Below, piece by piece: positions 1-5,873 of a stretch of 8,785 bases of DNA. This stretch comes from Candidatus Wallbacteria bacterium (lineage in GTDB: Bacteria > Muiribacteriota > UBA6191 > JACPRK01), in NCBI GenBank assembly GCA_016199905.1, contig JACQFU010000528.1, positions 1 to 8,785 of the forward strand, in the 5' to 3' direction. Each line of letters starts with the position of its first letter. The first letter of the stretch is position 1. Made by a program: the position numbers and the translations under genes. The notes beneath the pieces were generated by a model that was not told the DNA's origin, did not search any database, and saw only the letters and a program-made list of their open reading frames with translations.

Positions 1-1847
1 ACGTCCAGTCCGCCGAAGAGGAAGGCCCGGCCGCGGGCGGAGTCGTAAGCCATGGCCGTCAGCAGCCGCGGTTGCGGCGACGGGTGCGCGTCGAACTTGG
101 TCCAGCCGGCGCCGTCCCACTCCCAGGTATCGCCCAGGAACGATCCGTTGTTGCCCCCGAACAGCACGACGCGCCTGCGATTCGAGTCGTAGGCCATCGC
201 GTGCTGGAAACGGGGGCCGGGGGACGGTACGGAGGGGAACTGCGTCCACTTGGCGCCGTCCCACTCCCAGGTGTCCGACAGCACGACAACGCCCGGATCC
301 AGTCCGCCGTAGAGCACAAGCCGCCCGCGGGCCGAGTCGAAAGCCGCCGCGGACTGTTCGCGCCTTCCGGGCGCGGCCCCCGCGTTTGATACCCACTGGC
401 GCACCGGCGAGACGACCGAAGAGCCGTAGACGGTGACGACCGCGGTGGCTGTGTTGCCTGCGGCGTCGCCGACCGTCAGCAAGAGCGCGTAGTCGCCTGG
501 AGCTGGCGGCGTGAAGGTCGCCGTGGCGCGGTTGGCGCCGCTCAGAGTCACTGGAGGACCCGTGCCGCCCGAGCGGGTCCAGGCATACGTGATGGGCCCT
601 CCGAACGAATCGGATGCGACGCCGGCGACCGTCGCCACGGTCCCCACCGTTGTCTGGCTCGACCCGGTGGCGGAGACCGAGATGGGAGTGATCCCCGCCA
701 CGGGTCCATTGGCCAGCTCGACGGTGTCGCCCAAGGGGCTCGTCGCGCCGCCTCCGGCGAGCACGGCCCGGCCTCGCGACGGATCGTAAGCGAACACCGA
801 ATGAGAGCGTGCCGCAGGGGGAGTCCCCGCGAGCGTCACCGGTGCCCACCGGTTGCCGTTCCACTCCAGAGCGTCGTCGAACTGCTGGGAGCTGTCGGTC
901 CCTCCGAAGAGCAGCGTCGTTTGACGCACGGCGTCATAGCTCATCGCGTGGCCGCTGCGCGCGGCCGGCGCAGCGCCCGGAGTCGCTTGCCGCCAGTTCG
1001 TGCCATCCCACTCCCAGGTGTCCGCCAGGGGTGATCCGTGAAGCCCGCCGAACAGCACCGTGCGGCCGCGCTTGGCGTCGTAGCTCATCGCGTGTTGCTC
1101 GCGCACCGGAGGCGAAGTCGCCCCGGTGGCCATCTGGCTCCAGCCGGTGCCGGACCACTCCCAGGTGTCGCTCACATCGTTGCCCAGCGAGTTGCCGCCG
1201 AACAGCACCGTGCGGCCACGGCCCGAGTCGTAAGCCAGGGCTGCAGACACCCGTGGCGGGGGCGATGGGCTGGCGTTGAACTCGACCCAGCTCGTGCCGT
1301 CCCACTCCCAGGTATCCCCCAGGAACGATCCGTTGTTGCCGCCGAAGAGCACGACACGTCCGCGCCTGGAGTCATAGGCCATCGCGTGGTCGAACCGCAC
1401 CGACGGCGACGGAGAGCCCGTTCGATCGGCCCACGCCGTGCCGTCGAACTCCCAGGTTTCTCCCAGCACCGCAACGCCTGGGTTCAGCCCGCCGAATAGC
1501 ACCGTGCGGCGCCGCGCCGAGTCGTAGGCCATCGGCGAGTCCTGACGAATGTTCGGCCCCGCGACCGTCCGCTCAGCCCAGCGCCTCGCCGGTTCGGCCA
1601 CGGCCGTGGCGTAGACCGTGACAGCGGAGGTCGCCGTGTTGCCCGCACCGTCGCTTACCGTCAACAGGAAGGAGTAATCGCCGCCCAGCGTCGGCGTGAA
1701 CCTCGCCGCTGCCGTGTTGGCGTTGGTCAGAGCTACTGATGCTCCGCTGCCACCCAGGCGTGTCCACGCATACGTGAGCGTGTCTCCATCGGGGTCGGAG
1801 GCCGCGGCGGTCAGCGTTGCCACGACACCCACGGCGACGATCTGCGC
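1..1847 (-). repeat. Tandem 1185-base (395-residue) PKD + Kelch super-repeat
   Basis: Within the exported protein, a unit of one PKD-like domain plus six Kelch units is followed by a second copy in register, truncated by the window edge. Matching landmarks all differ by 1185 bases: gtgttg at 1636 and 451, aacgatccg at 1324 and 139, and cactcccaggt at 1303 and 118. No net insertion or deletion is therefore seen between these landmarks. Inside each unit, the sequence encoding the DTWEWDG core recurs every 144-147 bases; exact cactcccaggt occurs at 118, 262, 1009, 1156 and 1303, with a one-base variant at 1447. The protein copies have diverged, but the second Kelch unit is nearly unchanged. Confidence 0.9.
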
Positions 1848-1955
1848 CGTGCCCGCAGAGGCTGTCGGCGGCGTGTTGGGTTGCGCAATGCCGGCCTTCG
1901 CCGTGGCGAGCGCCATCACGACTACGAGTGCAAATGCGGCGCGTCTGGCAATCAC
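1..1955 (-). CDS. Exported PKD/Kelch-repeat protein, 3' end outside window
   Basis: The frame is open for 651 codons from a GTG at 1955 and runs off the window edge, so the C-terminus is missing. Residues 1-21 form a signal peptide (two Arg, then a hydrophobic run, then Ala-Lys-Ala); no lipobox Cys is seen, so the protein is probably secreted or periplasmic. Residues about 28-117 are a PKD/Ig-like domain (ASDPDGDTLTYAW, then GDYSFLLTVSDGAGN). Residues about 139-417 hold six Kelch-like units of 47-50 residues with the pattern AYDS..RGR.VLFGG....DTWEWDG..W. The sixth unit is degenerate (DTVELANG). A second PKD-like domain (about 422-512) and two more complete Kelch units plus the start of a third follow. 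Kelch units build beta-propellers that bind ligands or partners; no catalytic residues are recognisable. No Shine-Dalgarno precedes the GTG, and the next in-frame ATG (codon 14) would cut into the signal peptide. The gene lies 60 bases after the 190-residue membrane protein, probably in the same transcription unit. The exact role is unknown. Confidence 0.88.
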   Translation of the reverse strand, partial: MIARRAAFALVVVMALATAKAGIAQPNTPPTASAGTAQIVAVGVVATLTAAASDPDGDTLTYAWTRLGGSGASVALTNANTAAARFTPTLGGDYSFLLTVSDGAGNTATSAVTVYATAVAEPARRWAERTVAGPNIRQDSPMAYDSARRRTVLFGGLNPGVAVLGETWEFDGTAWADRTGSPSPSVRFDHAMAYDSRRGRVVLFGGNNGSFLGDTWEWDGTSWVEFNASPSPPPRVSAALAYDSGRGRTVLFGGNSLGNDVSDTWEWSGTGWSQMATGATSPPVREQHAMSYDAKRGRTVLFGGLHGSPLADTWEWDGTNWRQATPGAAPAARSGHAMSYDAVRQTTLLFGGTDSSQQFDDALEWNGNRWAPVTLAGTPPAARSHSVFAYDPSRGRAVLAGGGATSPLGDTVELANGPVAGITPISVSATGSSQTTVGTVATVAGVASDSFGGPITYAWTRSGGTGPPVTLSGANRATATFTPPAPGDYALLLTVGDAAGNTATAVVTVYGSSVVSPVRQWVSNAGAAPGRREQSAAAFDSARGRLVLYGGLDPGVVVLSDTWEWDGAKWTQFPSVPSPGPRFQHAMAYDSNRRRVVLFGGNNGSFLGDTWEWDGAGWTKFDAHPSPQPRLLTAMAYDSARGRAFLFGGLD

Positions 1956-1964
1956 GCGGTAACC

Positions 1965-1970
1965 AAGATA
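1965..1970 (-). promoter_or_regulatory. Possible -10 hexamer before the Kelch gene
   Basis: TATCTT on the minus strand (4 of 6 to TATAAT) ends nine bases before the GTG start at 1955. No ribosome binding site lies between, so a very short or absent leader is suggested. No convincing -35 was seen. A six-base match is weak evidence taken alone. Confidence 0.25.
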
Positions 1971-2015
1971 ACACTTGGCGAACCGCTGAACAATGCGTCG
2001 AGAGACTCGGGGCCC

Positions 2016-2588
2016 TCAGCCGCCGGCCTTACCGGCACCCGCGGCAGGCTCGCGCCAGTTCAGCGCCAGCACGATCACCGCGCCCAGCACCATCAGCGCT
2101 CCGCCCACATTCATGCGCGTCATGAAGACCGCGTCGGACAAGATCGGAACGCCCTTGCCGGCGCGATAGTCCGCCACGGAGCCGAGCCGCCAGTACTGGT
2201 CCCAGGTCGCGGCGAACATGGCCACGTTGAGGAAGCCCGCGAAGAGCGCGCTCCCCACGAACGCCGCCAGGCGCGCGCGCGACAACAGAAACGCCGCGGT
2301 GAGGTAACCAAAGAACATCCCCGAGGCGTAGCCCGCGAAGACGCACGGACCGACCCAGCTCGGCACACCGGCCGGGTCGAACATGTAGACCAGGCTCCAG
2401 TCCGGGTAGGCGTAGTAGAAGTAGCCTGCCACGGGGACAAAGCAGCAGACCGACCAGATCATCGCGCGCGCGAAAAACCGGTCGAAGGGCTCGACAGGCC
2501 GGTTCCAGAGCTGCTTCCACGCCGAGAGCGCGAAGAGGTGGCCGACCAGAAGGTTGGTCTGGATATCCAGGAGTACTGTTGGACTCAC
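2016..2588 (-). CDS. Multi-pass membrane protein of unknown function (190 aa)
   Basis: I do not recognise the family. The protein has four clear hydrophobic helices at about residues 42-61, 80-103, 106-128 and 157-177, plus a weaker one at 5-24, so it is an inner-membrane protein with four or five passes. The loop between the first two strong helices is aromatic-rich (YPDWSLVYMFDPAGVPSW, 61-78) and may be functionally important. The C-terminal tail is short, with Gly, Ala and Lys. The start is a GTG at 2588. A perfect GGAGG sits immediately upstream but overlaps the start codon by one base, an abnormally short spacing. No other in-frame ATG, GTG or TTG lies nearby, so the start is less certain than the frame. 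It lies between kinase A (70 bases before) and the Kelch protein (60 bases after), same strand, which suggests co-expression. A role as a partner of the kinase or in export of the Kelch protein is only a guess from position. Confidence 0.8.
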   Translation of the reverse strand: MSPTVLLDIQTNLLVGHLFALSAWKQLWNRPVEPFDRFFARAMIWSVCCFVPVAGYFYYAYPDWSLVYMFDPAGVPSWVGPCVFAGYASGMFFGYLTAAFLLSRARLAAFVGSALFAGFLNVAMFAATWDQYWRLGSVADYRAGKGVPILSDAVFMTRMNVGGALMVLGAVIVLALNWREPAAGAGKAGG

Positions 2589-2626
2589 CTCCGGTGCGCC
2601 GCGGGTGCGCGTGCGCTCGCCAGCCC

Positions 2627-2632
2627 AGTCTA
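2627..2632 (-). promoter_or_regulatory. Possible -10 hexamer before the 190-aa membrane protein
   Basis: TAGACT on the minus strand lies 38 bases before the GTG at 2588. The heptamer GTAGACT containing it also occurs in the intergenic region before kinase A, suggesting a shared promoter or other element. The match to TATAAT is 4 of 6 and no -35 was identified. Confidence 0.18.
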
Positions 2633-2658
2633 CGCCACCCCGGGCCCGGGCGCGACTC

Positions 2659-5040
2659 TCAGATCCGGATGGCCTGCAGACCGCCGAGGCGATAGTTGAT
2701 GAACACGGTCGGCCTGCCGTCGCAAACCGCCAGCGCGAGGTCTCGAGGAATATCGAAGGCGCGCAGCGGCTGCCGGTTGACCACGCTCCACCGGACTGCG
2801 TCGGGACTTCGCAGCACCACGAGCCTCTGGGTCATCTCCGAAATCTCGCCGGCGCCGTAGTCGATGCACGCCAGGTAGAAAGTGTCCCCGCTCGAGGCGA
2901 TCGCGGGCAAGATGCCGCTCCTCTTCGGAGGCAACGGGTCTTTCGGCTCGTCGAAGGTTCGCCCGCCGTCGGCGCTGCGTTGCACCCGGACGCCCAGGCG
3001 GACCTCCTCCGAGTCGCTGCGCTCCATCTCGTAGCAGATGGCGATCAGGCTGGGAACCAAGGCGGCTGTGATTCCGCTGCTCGGCGCCGCGTCTGCGGGC
3101 AGCAGCACGCGCGGGCGGGACCACTCGCCTGCCTCCGGCCGCGTCGAATTCCGTATCAGGATCTCGTGGCCCGGCAACGGCGAGCGCGGCCGGAAACCCA
3201 GCAGAAGCAGCCGCTCGCCGACTCGAAACAGCCGGCAGCACCGGCTGCCGCGATCGGAGTGCTGGTCCTCCAGCGGTGGCGACGGGTCCGATAAAGACGG
3301 CCCGGGCCCGGACAGACGAAACCACCGCAGGTCCTCGCCCGTGCCGGCCGGTTCCCAGAGCAGGACTCCCGCGGGCCCGTCGCCTGCCACGTCCAGTCCG
3401 GCCTCGTGCAAGCGGCCCGGTCGTTGCAACGGCGGTGACCAGGCGCCGTTCCCGGCGCGAACCAGGACGCGATTCAGGACGGTCCCATCCCCGGGCGCGC
3501 AGGCCCAGGCGACGACGGCGCCGCCGGCACCCCAGGCGACGCTCGGCCAACTGCACGTCTCGGCCCGCGCTTCGAGCACCTCCGCTTCGTCCCAGGTCTC
3601 ACAACCATCCAGGCTCTGCCGGTATCGCAGCGTCGCTCCCTTTGGTTCCAGGTTCTCGCGCCAGGCCACGGCGACCCGGTCCCCGCGGCAGGCCACTTCC
3701 AGCCCCGTCATCCCGCCCGCCCGATCGCGGAGCACCGCCGTCCCGGGCGCGCTCCGGTCCAGCGTCCGGAAGTGGCAACCCAGGGACTGGCCACCCGCCT
3801 CCAGCTCGGCGCGGTACTCCGTGGAGGGCTGCAAGCCCGCGAGCGTCCAAGCCGTCTTACCCTCCGGCACGTCCCGCCCGTACGTCGATCCCGAACCGGC
3901 CGGACGCCACGCGAGTCTCAGCGACCTCGGCGCCGGCGCGTCGAACCACAGGCGGGCCGCGGTCTGGGAGGTCGATATGCCCTTCAGGTGCGGGACCGCC
4001 GGCAACGAGGCAACCGCCGCAGGCACGGCGCGAACCGGCGACCGGACGGGCTCGGCTCGCGCCGCGTCTTGCGGACCCTGCTGGAGCGCGAGCCAGGCGA
4101 AGGCCAACGCCAATCCGACCCCCGCGGCCAGGACCGGCCAAAGGAGCCGAAGGCTCCAACGAGAACTTTGAGTGGGCGCCGGCAGGGCGCCCGTCGACAG
4201 CTCGCCGCCTCGCGGGAGCGCGGCGCCGACGGCGTCCAGCGCCCGCCGCATCTCCACGGCCGACTGGAACCGCTTCTCGCGATCGGGTTCCATCCCTCTC
4301 GAGACGAGCTCGGCGATCGCCGGTCCATGCCGCTTTCGCAGCTGCGCCAAGGGACTGCCGGGCTCCAGCCTTTCGCCTTGCAGAAACCTGTGCAGCTCCT
4401 CGGTCCCGTACGGCGTCTGGCCCATCAGCAACTCGAAGAGCATCACCCCCACTTGATAGAGGTCTCCCCGTTCGTCTGTCTCCGGCACCAGGACGATCTC
4501 CGGCGGAAAATAGGGGAGGGTGCCCAGCAACGAACCGTCGCGCGTCAATCGCGTCGTGTTCGTGTCCCGCGCCAGTCCGAAGTCGGAAAGAAGCACGTCC
4601 CCGGTCTGGCGGCGAAGCACGTTGGCTGGCTTGATGTCGCGGTGCAGCACGCCGACGGCGTGGACGGCCTCCAGCGCGTCGAGCACCTGCCGGATTGCCC
4701 GCAATGCCGTGACGGCGTCGAGCGGCCCGGTCGTGCGCAGCTGCCGGTCGAGCGACAAGCCCGGCGCCAGCTCCATGCTGTAGTAGAGCAGGTCGTCTTG
4801 CGAGCCGAAGTCGTAGATGGGCACGATGCCCGGGTGCGAGAGCCGGGCCAGGGCCTGCGCCTCGCGGCAGAACCTCGCTCTGCCGTCGGGGCCCAGGTCG
4901 CTGTCGGCGCGGAAGACCTTCAGGGCCACGCGGCGCCCCAGTTCGATCTGGGTCGCCCGGTAGACGGAACCGGCGCCGCCCTGGCCGAGAAACTCCTCGA
5001 TCCGGTAATCGCCGAGGACGCTGTCTTTCGTCAGCACCAT
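2659..5040 (-). CDS. Transmembrane Ser/Thr protein kinase with FN3-like and Asp-box (BNR) ectodomain (kinase A)
   Basis: This 793-residue Hanks-type receptor kinase would transfer phosphate from ATP to Ser/Thr of cytoplasmic targets. The kinase domain is about residues 10-275: glycine loop GQGGAGSVY (19-27), ATP lysine K41 in VALKVF, helix-C Glu E60, catalytic HRDIKPAN (133-140; D135), DFG 153-155, and the activation segment with T162, T163, T166 and S170. The segment ends GTLPYFPPE (173-181) rather than the usual GTPxYMAPE. One membrane helix spans about 298-319. Outside lies an FN3-like domain (about 350-426), then about 365 residues with Asp-box motifs: SLDGCETW (476-483), SADGGRTF (689-696) and a degenerate SPDAVRW (745-751). 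These suggest a sialidase-like beta-propeller, probably a sensor. No sialidase catalytic Arg triad was identified. The ectodomain matches that of kinase B. The ATG lies 53 bases after the upstream gene and has no Shine-Dalgarno. Function and topology are strongly supported; the ligand and substrates are unknown. Confidence 0.95.
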   Translation of the reverse strand: MVLTKDSVLGDYRIEEFLGQGGAGSVYRATQIELGRRVALKVFRADSDLGPDGRARFCREAQALARLSHPGIVPIYDFGSQDDLLYYSMELAPGLSLDRQLRTTGPLDAVTALRAIRQVLDALEAVHAVGVLHRDIKPANVLRRQTGDVLLSDFGLARDTNTTRLTRDGSLLGTLPYFPPEIVLVPETDERGDLYQVGVMLFELLMGQTPYGTEELHRFLQGERLEPGSPLAQLRKRHGPAIAELVSRGMEPDREKRFQSAVEMRRALDAVGAALPRGGELSTGALPAPTQSSRWSLRLLWPVLAAGVGLALAFAWLALQQGPQDAARAEPVRSPVRAVPAAVASLPAVPHLKGISTSQTAARLWFDAPAPRSLRLAWRPAGSGSTYGRDVPEGKTAWTLAGLQPSTEYRAELEAGGQSLGCHFRTLDRSAPGTAVLRDRAGGMTGLEVACRGDRVAVAWRENLEPKGATLRYRQSLDGCETWDEAEVLEARAETCSWPSVAWGAGGAVVAWACAPGDGTVLNRVLVRAGNGAWSPPLQRPGRLHEAGLDVAGDGPAGVLLWEPAGTGEDLRWFRLSGPGPSLSDPSPPLEDQHSDRGSRCCRLFRVGERLLLLGFRPRSPLPGHEILIRNSTRPEAGEWSRPRVLLPADAAPSSGITAALVPSLIAICYEMERSDSEEVRLGVRVQRSADGGRTFDEPKDPLPPKRSGILPAIASSGDTFYLACIDYGAGEISEMTQRLVVLRSPDAVRWSVVNRQPLRAFDIPRDLALAVCDGRPTVFINYRLGGLQAIRI

Positions 5041-5049
5041 CGGAAGGCA

Positions 5050-5055
5050 AGTCTA
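5050..5055 (-). promoter_or_regulatory. Possible -10 hexamer before kinase A
   Basis: TAGACT on the minus strand (4 of 6 to TATAAT) ends nine bases before the ATG at 5040. The start has no Shine-Dalgarno, so a leaderless transcript from an internal promoter is possible. The same heptamer GTAGACT occurs before the 190-residue membrane protein gene. Confidence 0.25.
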
Positions 5056-5057
5056 CT

Positions 5058-5068
5058 CAACCGGGTTG
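5058..5068. promoter_or_regulatory. Perfect inverted repeat CAACC-G-GGTTG, possible operator
   Basis: This 11-base perfect palindrome around one central base lies in the 53-base gap before kinase A, just upstream of the candidate -10 hexamer where a regulator could block or assist polymerase. It could equally form a small RNA hairpin between the two genes. It is short, and a chance origin cannot be excluded. Confidence 0.25.
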
Positions 5069-5093
5069 CTTGGCGCCGGTCGCGCCGCCGGCC

Positions 5094-5804
5094 TCAGGAG
5101 CCGAGCCCTTCGTATTCGTCGGCCTTCTTGCGGGCGCCCTTGACGAATCGCCGCCAGAACGCGGGCTGCGTGAGGCGGTGGAGGAAGAGCAACTCCACGG
5201 CCGCGATCACGATCACGATCCCGAAGGACAGGGACGAGCAAACCAGGTTGATGAACCAAACGGCGCTCATCACGACGAAGGTGAGCTGAAGAGCGAGACT
5301 CACGGCGATGTGGCTGCCCCCGATCTGTCTCAGGGTTTCGCGCGCAAGGAATACCAGCAACAGCAGGATGAAACCGTAAGCGACGTAATCGCTGGCCTGC
5401 ACCTGCAGCATCAGCAACAGGCCCAGCGGCAGAAAGGCCGAGGAGGTATCGGACACGAAGCGGCCATCCTCGATCTTCAACAGTGCCGTCGGAAGGAAGG
5501 CCGCGGCGTCCTGCAAGAGGAATAACTGGCAACCGCGTCCGGGGATCTCGAAGACGACCAGGTCGCGGGCGGGCGGGCTGCGATCCAGCACGGAGCCGTC
5601 CTTCCCAATCAGCTCCAGCGTGCGCCAGACGGAGCCGAGGGATGCGTTGGCCGCGTGGTTGACGAGCGTCAGCTCCGCTCCGGCGGAGTCGTGGACCGAG
5701 AGCCGCAGGAACCGGTGGCTCACCTTGCCCTGGTCGGCAGCGGGGCCCAGCGCCAGGGCGCTCGCCATGAGCAGCAAACCGAAGAGCAGCAGGACGTTTC
5801 TCAT
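5094..5804 (-). CDS. Signal-peptide protein with three C-terminal membrane helices, unknown function (236 aa)
   Basis: I do not recognise the family. The N-terminus is a signal peptide (MRNVLLLFGLLLMASALALG). It is followed by a domain of about 110 residues predicted to lie outside the cytoplasm (about 21-130; rich in short beta-like stretches, single Cys at 92). Hydrophobic helices follow at about 138-154, 165-187 and 190-208. The C-terminal tail is basic and presumably cytoplasmic (WRRFVKGARKKADEYEG). A short hydrophobic stretch at 123-135 may be a further helix or a re-entrant segment. The ATG at 5804 fits the start of the signal peptide exactly; no strong Shine-Dalgarno is visible. It is the first gene of the minus-strand cluster and is followed after 53 bases by kinase A. 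Its shape, an outside domain on a helix bundle with a cytoplasmic tail, would suit a sensor or kinase partner, but this rests on context only. Confidence 0.85.
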   Translation of the reverse strand: MRNVLLLFGLLLMASALALGPAADQGKVSHRFLRLSVHDSAGAELTLVNHAANASLGSVWRTLELIGKDGSVLDRSPPARDLVVFEIPGRGCQLFLLQDAAAFLPTALLKIEDGRFVSDTSSAFLPLGLLLMLQVQASDYVAYGFILLLLVFLARETLRQIGGSHIAVSLALQLTFVVMSAVWFINLVCSSLSFGIVIVIAAVELLFLHRLTQPAFWRRFVKGARKKADEYEGLGS

Positions 5805-5836
5805 GGGTATCGGGTCTCGACGGCGGGCCGCGCAAC

Positions 5837-5842
5837 GATCCT
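5837..5842 (-). promoter_or_regulatory. Possible -10 hexamer for the minus-strand cluster
   Basis: TAGGAT on the minus strand (4 of 6 to TATAAT) lies 32 bases before the ATG at 5804, in the 69-base divergent region. A TTGTAG at 5858-5863 on the same strand could act as a poor -35 with 15-base spacing and overlaps the candidate -10 of kinase B. If both are real, the two directions would compete for the same DNA. The evidence is weak. Confidence 0.18.
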
Positions 5843-5858
5843 ACCACGGAGATCGAGC

Positions 5859-5864
5859 TACAAT
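5859..5864 (+). promoter_or_regulatory. Possible -10 hexamer for kinase B (TACAAT)
   Basis: TACAAT matches TATAAT at 5 of 6 positions and ends nine bases before the GTG start at 5874. The only Shine-Dalgarno-like sequence (GGAG at 5848-5851) is 22 bases from the start, too far to be used normally. Transcription from this hexamer would begin at or within a few bases of the GTG, giving a leaderless or near-leaderless message. No clear -35 was found. Confidence 0.35.
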
Positions 5865-5873
5865 CCCGGCATC

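Noticed and set aside
118..1457. Regularly spaced short DNA repeats that could suggest a CRISPR-like or minisatellite array
   Set aside because: The 144-147-base spacing equals one Kelch unit, and the repeats encode the DTWEWDG core inside one continuous coding frame.
2639..2650. Perfect palindrome CCCGGGCCCGGG between kinase A and the 190-aa protein gene
   Set aside because: It has no loop, no T run and is pure G/C, so it is likely by chance in such GC-rich DNA; not called as terminator or operator.
3038..5289. Very long plus-strand open frames opposite kinase A (for example 3276-4634 and 3772-5289)
   Set aside because: Their translations are low-complexity Arg/Pro/Ala-rich sequence, as expected for antisense frames in high-GC DNA, and the minus-strand frame has full kinase motifs.
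5655..5873. Upstream extension of the kinase B reading frame
   Set aside because: The extra 73 codons overlap the opposite-strand 236-aa gene, show no kinase-like sequence, and the kinase fold begins right at the GTG at 5874.
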